NCBI RefSeq assembly: GCF_001046895.1
Contig: NZ_CAQI01000040.1
Coordinates: 40,276-104,275 of the forward strand
DNA: 64,000 bases
Reading direction: 5' to 3'
DNA from: Pseudarthrobacter siccitolerans
GTDB taxonomy: Bacteria; Actinomycetota; Actinomycetes; Actinomycetales; Micrococcaceae
Part shown: positions 36,951 to 49,454 of the stretch, in pieces
Position numbering within the stretch: the stretch's first letter is position 1
Layout of the letters: each line of letters starts with the position of its first letter
The notes under the pieces: model-generated
What the model saw: the letters and a program-made list of their open reading frames with translations, nothing else
Databases searched by the model: none
Told to the model about the DNA's origin: nothing
Translations under genes and position numbers: made by a program

Positions 36951-37634
36951 TTAGAACCCGGAGGTTCCCGTGAAGACCTGGATAAAGGCGAAGAAGATGG
37001 TGGCGATGACGGCCACGTAGAGCAGCGCGGTGATGATCCAGCCGGAGTCGCCCAGGACCCGGGCTGCGTTGGCCGGCACCGGGATCACCCCGGCGGTGAT
37101 GTTCCGGATGGTCACCCAGACGAAGAGCGGAATCATGGCGGCCCACACGATCATGCAGAACGGGCACAGGACGCGGATGTCATAGAGGGCCTGGGACCAC
37201 AGCCACACCACGAAAGCGAAGCCAAGGGTGACACCTGCCTGGAGCCCCAGCCAGTACCAGCGGGCGAACGTGGCACCGGCGAGCAGGGCCATGCCTACCG
37301 TGATGATGATGGCGAAAGCGACGATGCCGATGAACATGTTGGGGAAGCCGAACAGGGAACTCTGCCATGTCTGCATCACCTGGCCGCAGGAGATCCAGGG
37401 GTTTACGTCGCACACGGTGACGTGGTTCGGGTCCTTCAGGACCTCGAGCTTTTCCAGGACCAGGGTTCCGGAGGCGAGCCAGCCGATCACCCCCGTGATC
37501 ACCAGCAGCCAGCCGAAAGGCCGGTTCCGGGTCATGGGCGGAACGGCTCCCGCTGCCCGGGCAGCGGGACCGCTGTCCTGGGCCAGGCTCCGTTCCGGCG
37601 CCGGGGTACCGCTGAGGGGGGAGATGCTGGGCAT
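36951..37634 (-). CDS. vitamin K epoxide reductase (VKOR) family protein
   Basis: A 227-residue membrane protein with four or five helices. The paired cysteines Cys75 and Cys83 (VCDVNPWISCGQVM) and the active-site Cys157-Pro-Phe-Cys160 (VLCPFCMIVW) are present. Bacterial VKOR regenerates DsbA-type oxidants using quinones for disulfide formation outside the membrane. The ATG at 37634 (MPSISPLSG) follows AAAGGACG. A longer frame upstream is not supported. Confidence 0.9.
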   Translation of the reverse strand: MPSISPLSGTPAPERSLAQDSGPAARAAGAVPPMTRNRPFGWLLVITGVIGWLASGTLVLEKLEVLKDPNHVTVCDVNPWISCGQVMQTWQSSLFGFPNMFIGIVAFAIIITVGMALLAGATFARWYWLGLQAGVTLGFAFVVWLWSQALYDIRVLCPFCMIVWAAMIPLFVWVTIRNITAGVIPVPANAARVLGDSGWIITALLYVAVIATIFFAFIQVFTGTSGF

Positions 37635-38086
37635 GGGTGTGGCGTCCTTTTCATCCGGTGCTCCTTGCCCTGATTGTAACGCCGGAGGCTGGAAGGGCCG
37701 TCCAGGTGCCGGACCCGGGCCGACGGCGCACGCTGGCTTCCGCGGCGATTTACTCCGGGTATGAGAGAATGAACGTGGCTGGAAGCCGAACCACATTCGG
37801 ACTCCGGTCCGGTGGCTTGTTCCCAAGACCGCCAATGATGAGCAGGGCAGGCATCGGTTCCACCGAGGCGGTCTCCCGCGACTCCATTGGACGGCACCTG
37901 GTTGTGGCATGTAGAACAACGGGTTTTTAGAACATCCCGCCGGCCCCCATGGGCTGCCGCACCCCACTGCCGGTGCGAACCTGGGGGTATCCACTTGACT
38001 TCTGTCAACGCCTGCGGGTTTTGACAATATGTGCCCCAATGGGTGCCGGATGTGGCGGTACGTCAGGGGCAGGAGTGTTGCCACAT
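37635..38086 (+). promoter_or_regulatory. upstream region and likely leader of rne
   Basis: No gene seen in this 452-base gap. It holds TATGAG at 37759-37764, a possible -10 start for a long leader, and a short palindrome TTGAC-TTCT-GTCAA at 37995-38008. AGGAG precedes the ATG by about 12 bases. RNase E leaders in other bacteria mediate autoregulation; whether this one does is unknown. Confidence 0.4.
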
Positions 38087-41000
38087 ATGGATAATGAACA
38101 AGTTTCAGCCGTTAACAAGGACGCACCGGCCACGGAGGCCGCAGAGGCCGGGGCCGCGCCCAAGAAAGCCACCAGGACCCGGCGCAAAGCGGCACCTAAA
38201 GCCGATGACGCCCTGATCCCGGCCCCCGATGCCGGAGAAGCAGACGCTGCCGGGGCCAAGGCGCCTGTCCGGCGGTCGCGTTCCCGCAAGAAGGCGGACG
38301 TCGCTGAGCCGCTTCCGGCCTTTGCCGGGGAAGCAACTCCTGACGCCGCGGAACTCCCGGCCGAGGCCCCTGCGCTGGCGGCATCAGCAGGCGAAGCCGC
38401 CGTGGAGGCTGAGCCCAAAGCGAAGCCGGTCCGCCGCCGCCGCGTGGCCACCCGCAAGACCTCCGCGCCTGCTGCTGCCGAAGCCGTGCCCGCAACGGCA
38501 GCCGAATCCGCAGTTGAGGAACCGGTAACTGGAGGACCCTCCGCGGAAACCGCGCCTGCCGCCTCCCCGGCCGCGGAACCGGTGGCCGCCGCGTCCGTGC
38601 CGTCCGCCGTCGAGGCCGGCGCGGCCACGGCAGACGAGGCTCCAGTAGAACCCGCAGTAGAAGAAGCCGCAGCCGCAGAAGCGCCCGCACAACAGGCTCC
38701 TCCCGCGCAGGAGCCCGTACAGGCTTCCGCAGAAGCAGCATCAAAGGAGCAGGCACCCGCAGCGCCGGCCAGCCCCTTTGGCTCCCTGTTCCTGGAGCCG
38801 ACTTCCCCCACCTCCGTGCTCTTCCAGGCTCCGGACCTGAGCACCGTAGTGCGCCCGGTACCTGCCGCCGCCGAGGAACCGGGGGAGGACGAAGTCGAAG
38901 ACGCTGACACCGATGACGCCAACAGCCGCCGCAGGCGCCGTGGCCGCGGCCGCCGTAACCGCGGCCGTCCGGGCGAGGGTGAAGACGCTGAGCTTGAAGG
39001 CAGTGAAGGGGCCGACGCCGATGCCTCCGACGAGGCCGACGAGGAGACTGCAGGGCAGGCGGAGGAAGGTGTCACCTCCCGCCGTCGCCGCCGCCGCCGC
39101 CGCGGTGACCAGGACCTCGAGCTGACGGGCGGCGGGGAAGACGATCCGCCCAACACCGTCACCCGTGTCCGTGCGCCGCGCGCCGTCACCGAAGCGCCGG
39201 TCAGCAACCGGGTCACCAGTGTCAAGGGTTCCACCCGCCTGGAAGCGAAGAAGCAGCGCCGGCGCGAGTCCCGCGATACCGGCCGCCGCCGCACCGTTAT
39301 CACCGAAGCCGAGTTCCTGGCCCGCCGCGAATCCGTGGACCGGCAAATGATTGTCCGCCAGCGCGATGACAGAATCCAGATCGCCGTCCTCGAAGACGGC
39401 GTCCTGGCCGAGCACTTTGTGTCCAAGACGCAGCAGGACTCCCTGATCGGCAACGTCTACCTGGGCAAGGTCCAGAACGTACTGCCGTCCATGGAAGCTG
39501 CTTTCGTGGACATCGGACGCGGCCGCAACGCCGTCCTGTACGCAGGCGAGGTCAACTGGGAAGCCGTTAACCTCGAGGGCAAGCAGCGCCGGATCGAAAA
39601 CGCGCTGAAGTCCGGCGATACAGTCCTGGTCCAAGTGACCAAGGACCCCGTAGGCCACAAGGGCGCCCGCCTGACCAGCCAGATCTCGCTGCCCGGCCGC
39701 TACCTCGTGTACGTGCCCGGCGGGTCCATGACCGGCATCTCCCGCAAGCTGCCCGACGTCGAACGCAACCGCCTCAAGCGCATCCTGAAGGACCGCCTCC
39801 CCGAGCAGGCCGGCGTTATTGTCCGCACCGCTGCCGAAGGCGCTTCCGAGGAAGAGCTGACGCACGACATCAACCGGCTGCGCGCCCAGTGGGAGGGCAT
39901 CGAGAGCCAGTCGAAGTCCACCAAGATCCTTGCCCCGGAGCTGCTCTACGGCGAACCGGACCTCACCATCAAGGTGGTCCGCGACGTCTTCAATGAGGAC
40001 TTCTCCAAGCTCATCGTCTCCGGCGAGGAAGCCTGGGACACCATCGAGGCCTACGTCACCTACGTGGCTCCGGACCTGGTGGGCCGGCTCGAGAAGTGGA
40101 CCAAGGACCAGGACATCTTCGCGGCCTGGCGCATCGACGAGCAGATCCACAAAGCGCTGGAGCGGAAGGTCTTCCTCCCCTCGGGCGGTTCGCTCGTGAT
40201 AGACCGCACCGAAGCCATGACCGTGGTGGACGTCAACACCGGCAAGTTCACCGGCAGCGGCGGCAACCTCGAAGAGACGGTGACCAAAAACAACCTCGAG
40301 GCAGCCGAGGAAGTGGTCCGCCAGCTCCGGCTGCGCGATATCGGCGGCATCATCGTCATCGACTTCATTGACATGGTCCTGGAATCCAACCGCGACCTGG
40401 TGCTGCGCCGGCTCGTGGAATGCCTGGGACGCGACCGCACCAAGCACCAGGTGGCCGAGGTCACCTCGCTTGGACTGGTCCAGATGACCCGCAAGCGGAT
40501 GGGCACCGGCCTGCTCGAAGTGTTCGGCGAGCAGTGTGAAGCGTGCGCAGGCCGCGGCGTGGTCACCCACGACGACCCCGTGGAGCACCGGCGCGCCAAC
40601 ATCGTGGCCGCCGAGCACCACGTCCAGCGTGCGGACAGCCGGCCGGAAGCGCGCAATGAAGGCCACCGCCCTGACAGCCTCCGCCCGGACAACAACCAGC
40701 CCGGTGCCCGCCCGGACCGCAAGCGGCGCCGGGGCCGCGGGGGCCAGCAGCCCGAAGCGGCGCCGGCTGCTGCCGTGCAGATCCACACCGTGCACCCGGA
40801 CCCCTCGGATGCGGAACGTCACGCCAAGGCTGAAGCCACCAGGCTGGCCTTGGCCAACATCGCCGCTGCTGCGCACGCGGCGCACCTGCATGACGACGAG
40901 GTGGCCGCAGCCAGGCAGGCGGCCGGAGAGCAGCCTGCCGCTCCTGCAGCTGAAAAGCGCGACGCCGATGCCCGGCCGGCTGCCGTGCTGACCTTCGGCG

Positions 41001-41503
41001 GCGAGAAGGTTGTGCTGCCGTTTGTGGAGCACGCGGAGGAGCAGCAGCCGCGGCCGGCACTGACCCTGGACCGGCTCGCGGAGGCGTTCGCCCATCTCGG
41101 CCAGCCCGCCACGGAACCCGAAGCGGAGCCGGACACGGAAGGACAGCAGGCGCCGGCGGAACCTGAGCAGGAGCCCCAGGCCGAGCCTGCGGCGCCGGTG
41201 CAGCAGTCTCGGGTCCCGCAGCGCGCTGCGGCACCCGAGAAGGATTACAGCGACCACACACTGGAGCAGACGCGGCAGCGGCGGCCCCGGCGCCACCGCA
41301 GCGCCAGCCGTGCGCAGGGCGCTGCCAACGAAACCGCCGTGCAGCAGCACGAGGACGTTGCGCCAGCCGGCGCGGGCCACTCCCATGAGGCCAAAGCTCC
41401 CGAGCAGGCAGGCACCGGCAGCACGGGTGGCGAAAAGCCGGCAGCCAAGGCAGCCGAGGCGCCCATCATCCTCGGCGTAGGGGTTCCGGCCTCGGAGCTC
41501 TGA
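38087..41503 (+). CDS. rne: ribonuclease E/G family protein
   Basis: A protein of 1,138 residues. Residues about 1-400 are a disordered extension, Ala/Glu/Pro-rich with Arg-rich blocks ([11 protein letters not shown], likely RNA binding). The S1 RNA-binding domain lies near 440-520 (YLGKVQNVLPSMEAAFVDIG). Catalytic aspartates are Asp715 (VVDVNTGKF) and the IDFIDM motif at 758-763. The zinc link is Cys817-Glu-Ala-Cys820. The C-terminal 300 residues are again disordered and include basic patches. It is the main endoribonuclease for mRNA turnover and rRNA maturation. A terminator follows. Confidence 0.95.
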   Translation: MDNEQVSAVNKDAPATEAAEAGAAPKKATRTRRKAAPKADDALIPAPDAGEADAAGAKAPVRRSRSRKKADVAEPLPAFAGEATPDAAELPAEAPALAASAGEAAVEAEPKAKPVRRRRVATRKTSAPAAAEAVPATAAESAVEEPVTGGPSAETAPAASPAAEPVAAASVPSAVEAGAATADEAPVEPAVEEAAAAEAPAQQAPPAQEPVQASAEAASKEQAPAAPASPFGSLFLEPTSPTSVLFQAPDLSTVVRPVPAAAEEPGEDEVEDADTDDANSRRRRRGRGRRNRGRPGEGEDAELEGSEGADADASDEADEETAGQAEEGVTSRRRRRRRRGDQDLELTGGGEDDPPNTVTRVRAPRAVTEAPVSNRVTSVKGSTRLEAKKQRRRESRDTGRRRTVITEAEFLARRESVDRQMIVRQRDDRIQIAVLEDGVLAEHFVSKTQQDSLIGNVYLGKVQNVLPSMEAAFVDIGRGRNAVLYAGEVNWEAVNLEGKQRRIENALKSGDTVLVQVTKDPVGHKGARLTSQISLPGRYLVYVPGGSMTGISRKLPDVERNRLKRILKDRLPEQAGVIVRTAAEGASEEELTHDINRLRAQWEGIESQSKSTKILAPELLYGEPDLTIKVVRDVFNEDFSKLIVSGEEAWDTIEAYVTYVAPDLVGRLEKWTKDQDIFAAWRIDEQIHKALERKVFLPSGGSLVIDRTEAMTVVDVNTGKFTGSGGNLEETVTKNNLEAAEEVVRQLRLRDIGGIIVIDFIDMVLESNRDLVLRRLVECLGRDRTKHQVAEVTSLGLVQMTRKRMGTGLLEVFGEQCEACAGRGVVTHDDPVEHRRANIVAAEHHVQRADSRPEARNEGHRPDSLRPDNNQPGARPDRKRRRGRGGQQPEAAPAAAVQIHTVHPDPSDAERHAKAEATRLALANIAAAAHAAHLHDDEVAAARQAAGEQPAAPAAEKRDADARPAAVLTFGGEKVVLPFVEHAEEQQPRPALTLDRLAEAFAHLGQPATEPEAEPDTEGQQAPAEPEQEPQAEPAAPVQQSRVPQRAAAPEKDYSDHTLEQTRQRRPRRHRSASRAQGAANETAVQQHEDVAPAGAGHSHEAKAPEQAGTGSTGGEKPAAKAAEAPIILGVGVPASEL

Positions 41504-41530
41504 GAGGTCAAGGAACGCTGACGATCAGCA

Positions 41531-41573
41531 GGAATGCCCGGCCGGCCACCAACAGTGGCCGGCCGGGCATTCC
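41531..41573 (+). terminator. terminator after rne
   Basis: A perfect 19-bp GC-rich stem with a 5-base loop, 28 bases past the rne stop. It lacks a long T-run. Confidence 0.8.
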
Positions 41574-41682
41574 CGTACCTGCTCCCGAACCGTATCTAGG
41601 GGCGAGGGCATGGCTGGCCGCGGGGCCGGTCGCAAAGTGTCACCTTCTGCCTGCGGCCGCCAAAAAAGCTAGGCTGGGGAAC

Positions 41683-41760
41683 CGACACGGGGTGCCGCGC
41701 AGAGAGCCGGCTGAGATCCACACCCGTTGAACCTGTCCGGCTAGCACCGGCGAAGGGATG
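41683..41760 (+). promoter_or_regulatory. TPP riboswitch (THI element) controlling thiD-tenA
   Basis: Contains ACACGGGGTGCCG, the conserved GGCTGAGA box, ACCCGTTGAACCTGT and the closing CGGCGAAGGGA, as in known TPP riboswitches. The final AAGGGA also forms the Shine-Dalgarno of the next gene, so binding of thiamine pyrophosphate probably blocks translation. A possible -10 TAGGCT at 41670-41675 precedes it. Confidence 0.93.
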
Positions 41761-41765
41761 TCCTC

Positions 41766-43316
41766 TTGTCTGCGACTCTTGCAATGCCCACTGCCACCCC
41801 GGCAACCGCGCCCGCAACGTTCCCTGCATCCACCCAGCCAGACCGTCCCGTACCCCGGGTGTTATCCATTGCGGGCTCCGATCCATCCGGCGGCGCCGGA
41901 ATCCAGGCCGACCTCAAAAGCATTGCTGCACTCGGCGGCTACGGGATGGCCGCCATCACGGCCCTCACCGCCCAGAACACCCAGGGCGTGCGGTCCGTCC
42001 ACGTGCCGCCGGCCAATTTCCTGGCCGCGCAGCTGGACGCCCTCAGTGATGACATCGCCATCGATGCCGTCAAGATAGGAATGCTCGGCAGTGCCGAGGT
42101 GATCGAGGTGGTAGGGGAGTGGCTCCGCAAGGTTCGTCCCGCCGTCGTGGTCTTGGACCCGGTGATGGTTGCCACCAGCGGGGACCGGCTGCTGCAGGAG
42201 TCCGCCGAAGCCGCGCTGCACGCGCTCCTGCCGCTGGCCCACCTCATCACCCCCAACCTCGTTGAGCTCGCCATGCTGGTGGGCGGCGACGTCCAGGAGG
42301 ACTGGGCAGGGGCGCTGGAGCAGGGACGCGCACTGTCTACGGCTACCGGGGCCACCGTGCTGGTTAAGGGCGGGCACCTGGACAGCGAAGAGTGCCCGGA
42401 TGCCCTGGTGAACACCGCAGGCCTCCTGTCCGGGGAAGTGGTGGTGTTGCCGGGGGAGCGCGTGGCTACCCGGAACAGCCACGGCACCGGCTGTTCGCTG
42501 TCCTCCGCGATGGCCACTGCCCAGGCGCGGCTGGGGGACTGGGAAGCGTCGCTGCGCGAAGTCAAGCCCTGGCTGGCAGGCGCCCTGGAAGCCTCCGGAA
42601 CGCTGGAGGTGGGAACCGGCAACGGCCCCGTGCACCACTTCCACCACCTCCAGCCGCTCCTGCCCGAAGGCAGCTTCGCCGCCCAACTCTGGAGTGAGGC
42701 CCAGCCGGACCTGAAGGACATCTATGCCCTGGACTTCATCCACGGCCTGGCTTCGGGCAGCCTGCAGGAGAAAGAGTTCGCGTACTACCTTGCGCAGGAC
42801 GCGATCTACCTCAACGGCTATTCGCGCGTGCTCGCCAGGGCGAGTGCCTTGGCGCCGACCGAGGCCGAACAGCTCTTCTGGGCCGGATCTGCGAGCCAAT
42901 GCCTGGAGGTCGAGTCGGAACTGCACCGCTCCTGGCTGAGCACCCGCACCGTCCAGCCCCAACTCGGCCCGGTTACAAAGTCCTACGTCGACCACCTGAC
43001 GGCAGCATCGGCGTCGGGCAGCTATGCCGTCCTGGCGGCCGCCGTCCTGCCCTGCTTCTGGCTCTACGCGGAGGTGGGCGCCACACTGCACGCCCGGTTC
43101 CTCGCCGCCGGCGAACCCGCCGGGCACCCGTACGCGGCCTGGCTGCGGACCTACGCCGATGAAGACTTCGCCGCCGCCACGCGCCGGGCCATTGCCATCG
43201 TGGATGAGGCCGGGCGCAAAGCCTCGGCCGCGGACAGGGAGGCCATGATTACCGCGTTCAAGCAGTCCTGCCGGCTGGAAGTGGACTTCTTCGACGCGCC
43301 GCGCCTGCACTCCTGA
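41766..43316 (+). CDS. thiD: bifunctional hydroxymethylpyrimidine/phosphomethylpyrimidine kinase and TenA thiaminase II
   Basis: A 516-residue fusion. Residues about 28-285 are the ThiD kinase (SIAGSDPSGGAGIQADLK, anion hole SHGTGCSLSSAMAT) that makes HMP pyrophosphate. Residues about 295-513 are TenA (HGLASGSLQEKEFAYYLAQDAIYL, the catalytic Cys in LPCFWLYAEVG, and the terminal Glu region), which salvages the pyrimidine from degraded thiamin. TTG start 7 bases after AAGGGA, which is the 3' end of the TPP riboswitch. Fusion of the two steps fits thiamin salvage. Confidence 0.93.
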   Translation: MSATLAMPTATPATAPATFPASTQPDRPVPRVLSIAGSDPSGGAGIQADLKSIAALGGYGMAAITALTAQNTQGVRSVHVPPANFLAAQLDALSDDIAIDAVKIGMLGSAEVIEVVGEWLRKVRPAVVVLDPVMVATSGDRLLQESAEAALHALLPLAHLITPNLVELAMLVGGDVQEDWAGALEQGRALSTATGATVLVKGGHLDSEECPDALVNTAGLLSGEVVVLPGERVATRNSHGTGCSLSSAMATAQARLGDWEASLREVKPWLAGALEASGTLEVGTGNGPVHHFHHLQPLLPEGSFAAQLWSEAQPDLKDIYALDFIHGLASGSLQEKEFAYYLAQDAIYLNGYSRVLARASALAPTEAEQLFWAGSASQCLEVESELHRSWLSTRTVQPQLGPVTKSYVDHLTAASASGSYAVLAAAVLPCFWLYAEVGATLHARFLAAGEPAGHPYAAWLRTYADEDFAAATRRAIAIVDEAGRKASAADREAMITAFKQSCRLEVDFFDAPRLHS

Positions 43317-43418
43317 ACGGGGGCCGGCGGGCGGACCGGTACTATGGTGGGGCAGGGTGCGGACGCCGGACCTGGACTGTGGTACCTATCACAGCAACCC
43401 GCCGGGGACCAGCCTCAT

Positions 43419-43448
43419 TTGCGGCCGAAGACAAAATTAGCGTATTCT
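43419..43448 (+). promoter_or_regulatory. candidate promoter of rplU-rpmA
   Basis: TTGCGG (43419-43424), an 18-base spacer, then TATTCT (43443-43448). This implies a leader of about 125 bases before rplU; apart from this the 43317-43579 gap shows nothing. Confidence 0.45.
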
Positions 43449-43579
43449 GGATCTTCGGTGCTTACGCCAACACTTGGGTTATGACCCCACGGCGTTGAGG
43501 CACAGCGAGAAACCAGGCTTTTGATAGTCGGTTCCGCACGCAAATTTAGTTATAAACGTCGAGAGAAGTGAGTTCCCAA

Positions 43580-43888
43580 GTGGTGTACGCGATTGTCCGC
43601 GCAGGCGGCCGCCAAGAGAAGGTTTCCGTTGGAGACTTCGTTACCCTGAACCGCGTCGCCGGTGGGGCTGGCAGCACCATTCAGCTGCCCGCGCTGCTCC
43701 TGGTTGATGGTGACAAGATCACCACTGCCGCTGCTGACCTGGCCAAGGTAACTGTTACAGCTGAGATCCTGAACGACCTCCGTGGTCCGAAGATTGTGAT
43801 CCAGAAGTTCAAGAACAAGACCGGTTACAAGAAGCGCCAGGGTCACCGCCAGGAACTGACCAAGGTCAAGATCACTGGCATCAAGTAA
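43580..43888 (+). CDS. rplU: 50S ribosomal protein L21
   Basis: A 102-residue protein. [19 protein letters not shown] and the C-terminal [20 protein letters not shown] are diagnostic of bL21. Start at GTG 43580 gives the standard length and leaves GAGAAG upstream; GTG 43568 would add four residues but has no ribosome binding site. Next to rpmA and obgE, the usual order. Assembles in the 50S subunit. Confidence 0.97.
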   Translation: MVYAIVRAGGRQEKVSVGDFVTLNRVAGGAGSTIQLPALLLVDGDKITTAAADLAKVTVTAEILNDLRGPKIVIQKFKNKTGYKKRQGHRQELTKVKITGIK

Positions 43889-43948
43889 CCACCGGTTACT
43901 GTTCAGGTTTTTCAGCAGATTCTCCAGAATTAAAGGCAGGCATTTCAG

Positions 43949-44212
43949 ATGGCACATAAAAAGGGCGCGAGCTCCACTCGCAACGGTCGTGATTCCAACG
44001 CTCAGTACCTCGGCGTCAAGCGCTTCGGCGGCCAGGTTGTTTCGGCTGGCGAGATCATCGTCCGCCAGCGCGGCACCCACTTCCACCCGGGCGCCGGCGT
44101 TGGCCGTGGCGGCGACGACACCCTGTTCGCACTGACCCCGGGAGCCGTTGAATTCGGCACCCGCCGCGGTCGTCGCGTCGTCAACATCGTTGCTGCTGCA
44201 GCTGCAGAGTAA
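43949..44212 (+). CDS. rpmA: 50S ribosomal protein L27
   Basis: An 87-residue bL27 protein ([22 protein letters not shown]) whose basic N-terminus reaches the peptidyl transferase centre. The processed N-terminal extension seen in Firmicutes is absent. It lies 60 bases after rplU, and a terminator follows. Confidence 0.97.
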   Translation: MAHKKGASSTRNGRDSNAQYLGVKRFGGQVVSAGEIIVRQRGTHFHPGAGVGRGGDDTLFALTPGAVEFGTRRGRRVVNIVAAAAAE

Positions 44213-44229
44213 CAAACAGTTCTGAAGCG

Positions 44230-44266
44230 GTGGAGCGGGCCTGAGGGTCCGCTCCACTGTTCTTTT
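44230..44266 (+). terminator. intrinsic terminator after rpmA
   Basis: A 12-bp stem GTGGAGCGGGCC/GGTCCGCTCCAC with one G-U pair, loop TGAG, followed by TGTTCTTTT. It separates ribosomal genes from obgE. Confidence 0.9.
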
Positions 44267-44268
44267 AA

Positions 44269-47059
<2,791 letters not shown>

Positions 47060-47085
47060 GCCCCGGGCTCGCCTAAACTTGGATC

Positions 47086-48468
47086 ATGACTGAGGCCCTG
47101 ATACACACCACTGCTGAAAATTCCGGAGACACCGCTGCCGCTTCCGCCGCGCAGCCGGCCGATTCATCTGCAGTAAAGGTCCCGGCCGAGGCTCCGGTTT
47201 CCGCCAGCGGCGATGTCGAAGCAGCAGTCCACGCCATCGCAGACCGTTCCCGTCTTGCCGCCCGGCGCCTGGCCATGGCCAACCGCGCCTGGAAGGACCG
47301 CGCGCTTCGTGCCGTGGGGGCTGCACTGCAGGAAAACAGCGCCGCCATTCTTGCAGCCAACAGCAAGGATGTCGCGGCAGGCAAGGCCAACGGCACCTCC
47401 GCGGCCATGCTGGACCGGCTCACGCTGACCGACGCCCGGATCGCCGGATTGGTCGCTGCCCTGGAGAACCTGGCAAACCTTCCCGATCCCGTCGGCAACG
47501 TGGTCCGCGGGCAGACCCTTCCCAACGGGCTGCGCCTGCGGCAGGTCAACGTCCCCATGGGCGTGGTGGCCGCCATCTACGAGGCACGGCCCAACGTCAC
47601 AGTGGACATTGCAGGACTCGCCCTCAAGAGCGGCAACGCAGTGATCCTGCGCGGCGGCAGCGCTGCCGAGGCAACCAACGAAGTCCTGGTCCGTGTCCTG
47701 CGTGAGGCCCTGGAGTCCGTGGGCCTGCCTGCTGACGCCGTGCAGACCGTTGACCAGTACGGGCGCGCCGGTGCCAACGTCCTCATGCGCGCACGCGGCA
47801 GGGTGGACGTGCTGATTCCCCGCGGCGGCCGTGACCTCATCCAGACTGTGGTCACCAATTCCGCTGTCCCGGTCATCGAGACGGGGGAGGGGAACGTGCA
47901 CATCTTCATTGACGAGTCCGCAAGCGAAGACATGGCAGTGGAGATCCTCCTGAACGCCAAGACCCAGCGTCCCAGCGTGTGCAACACGGTGGAGACCCTC
48001 CTGGTCCACTCCGGTTCCACCGTGCTGCCAGCCGTTGCCACGGCCCTGAGCAAGGCAGGCGTCCGGCTTCACGCCGACGAACGCATCCGTGCTGCCCTTC
48101 CGTCGTCAATCGAGTCGGAGCCGGCCACCGACGAGGACTGGGGCACCGAATACATGGACCTCGATCTTGCCGTCGCCATGGTGGACAGCCTCGATGAGGC
48201 CGTGCAGCACATCCGCACCTGGACCACGGGCCACACCGAGGCGATCCTCACCAACAACCTCTCCAACGCCGAGCGTTTCATCGCCGAGGTGGACTCCGCT
48301 GCGGTAATCGTCAACGCCTCCACCCGCTTCACCGATGGCGGGGAGCTCGGCCTGGGTGCCGAGGTGGGCATCTCCACGCAGAAGCTGCACGCCCGCGGTC
48401 CCATGGGCCTGACCGAGCTCACCACCACCAAGTGGATCGTGCAGGGCGAGGGCCAGGTCCGCGGGTAG
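47086..48468 (+). CDS. proA: gamma-glutamyl phosphate reductase
   Basis: A 460-residue aldehyde-dehydrogenase-fold enzyme reducing glutamyl 5-phosphate to glutamate semialdehyde. The substrate and NADP motifs include [32 protein letters not shown] and the catalytic Cys in [16 protein letters not shown]. An N-terminal extension of about 40 residues (Ala/Ser-rich) is unusual but common in Arthrobacter-type genes. It is downstream of proB in one operon. Confidence 0.96.
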   Translation: MTEALIHTTAENSGDTAAASAAQPADSSAVKVPAEAPVSASGDVEAAVHAIADRSRLAARRLAMANRAWKDRALRAVGAALQENSAAILAANSKDVAAGKANGTSAAMLDRLTLTDARIAGLVAALENLANLPDPVGNVVRGQTLPNGLRLRQVNVPMGVVAAIYEARPNVTVDIAGLALKSGNAVILRGGSAAEATNEVLVRVLREALESVGLPADAVQTVDQYGRAGANVLMRARGRVDVLIPRGGRDLIQTVVTNSAVPVIETGEGNVHIFIDESASEDMAVEILLNAKTQRPSVCNTVETLLVHSGSTVLPAVATALSKAGVRLHADERIRAALPSSIESEPATDEDWGTEYMDLDLAVAMVDSLDEAVQHIRTWTTGHTEAILTNNLSNAERFIAEVDSAAVIVNASTRFTDGGELGLGAEVGISTQKLHARGPMGLTELTTTKWIVQGEGQVRG

Positions 48469-48546
48469 CAACGCGGTAACATAGACCAGAAGTCAGAATC
48501 GGCGGAGCTTTCCGCTGCCACAATCCTTTGAGCATTAGGGGAGAAC

Positions 48547-48780
48547 ATGCTGTTCCAGCAGATTGCCACGACCATCGCCGAGGGCGGAGAACACGAAGAG
48601 CTCGCGCCGTTGTGGGCTGAGCCGTGGGTCTTCGGCGTCGTCATTTTCGCCATCCTCCTGGTCATGATGTTCATCACCCTCTCCTACACCAACCTGGGCA
48701 ACCGCCACGCCGCAACTGAGGAGCACGCGGATCCGCACCGCCAGCACCCGAACAAGCACGACCACGGGCAGGGCCACTAA
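48547..48780 (+). CDS. small membrane protein of unknown function
   Basis: A 77-residue protein with one membrane helix (residues about 28-48: [20 protein letters not shown]) and a His/Asp-rich basic-acidic tail ([18 protein letters not shown]) that could bind metals. GGGGAG precedes the ATG. It lies between proA and nadD. I do not recognise a family. Confidence 0.75.
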   Translation: MLFQQIATTIAEGGEHEELAPLWAEPWVFGVVIFAILLVMMFITLSYTNLGNRHAATEEHADPHRQHPNKHDHGQGH

Positions 48781-48832
48781 CATTTCCCGCGCTCTGCACC
48801 GTAACGGTGCCAACGGCAGGCTGCGGCTGGGC

Positions 48833-49447
48833 GTGATGGGCGGGACGTTTGATCCCATCCATCACGGCCACCTTGTGGCTGCCAGTGAAGTTGCTGCCGA
48901 GTTCGACCTCGACGAGGTGGTCTTTGTCCCCACCGGGCAGCCGTGGCAGAAGTCCCACAAGCAGGTCAGTGAACCGGAACACCGTTACCTCATGACTGTG
49001 ATCGCCACTGCGTCCAACCCGCGGTTTACCGTCAGCAGGGTGGACGTTGACCGGCCCGGCCCCACCTACACCATCGATACCCTGCGCGACCTCCGCGCCC
49101 AGCGTCCCGAGGCTGATCTGTTCTTTATCACTGGAGCGGACGCCCTCGCGCAGATCCTGTCCTGGAAGGACATCGACGAACTGTGGTCACTGGCGCACTT
49201 CGTCGGCGTCACCCGGCCTGGACACGTGCTGGACGGAATGGGACGCAAGGACGTCAGCCTGCTCGAGGTGCCGGCCATGGCCATCTCCTCCACGGACTGC
49301 CGTTCCCGCGTGGCCGCGAATAATCCCGTCTGGTACCTCGTTCCTGACGGGGTGGTCCAGTACATCGCCAAGTACGGCCTGTACCTGGAAGCGCCGGCAG
49401 GCGGGCATGCCACTTCCGAAGCAAGCGAACCAGCCAGCACTGAATGA
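48833..49447 (+). CDS. nadD: nicotinate-nucleotide adenylyltransferase
   Basis: About 204 residues. The family motif [15 protein letters not shown] and the C-terminal [10 protein letters not shown] (ISST/SR nucleotide site) are present; it makes deamido-NAD from nicotinate mononucleotide. The start is uncertain: the first beta strand RLGVMGGTF is in frame back to the previous gene's stop, with no ATG/GTG/TTG before GTG 48833. Starting there removes part of the strand, so a rare start such as ATT 48782, just after the previous stop, is possible. Confidence 0.85.
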   Translation: MMGGTFDPIHHGHLVAASEVAAEFDLDEVVFVPTGQPWQKSHKQVSEPEHRYLMTVIATASNPRFTVSRVDVDRPGPTYTIDTLRDLRAQRPEADLFFITGADALAQILSWKDIDELWSLAHFVGVTRPGHVLDGMGRKDVSLLEVPAMAISSTDCRSRVAANNPVWYLVPDGVVQYIAKYGLYLEAPAGGHATSEASEPASTE

Positions 49448-49454
49448 GTCCTCA

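Noticed and set aside
38741..41386. 881-codon minus-strand frame
   Set aside because: Antisense to rne; driven by GC-rich Ala/Arg codons.
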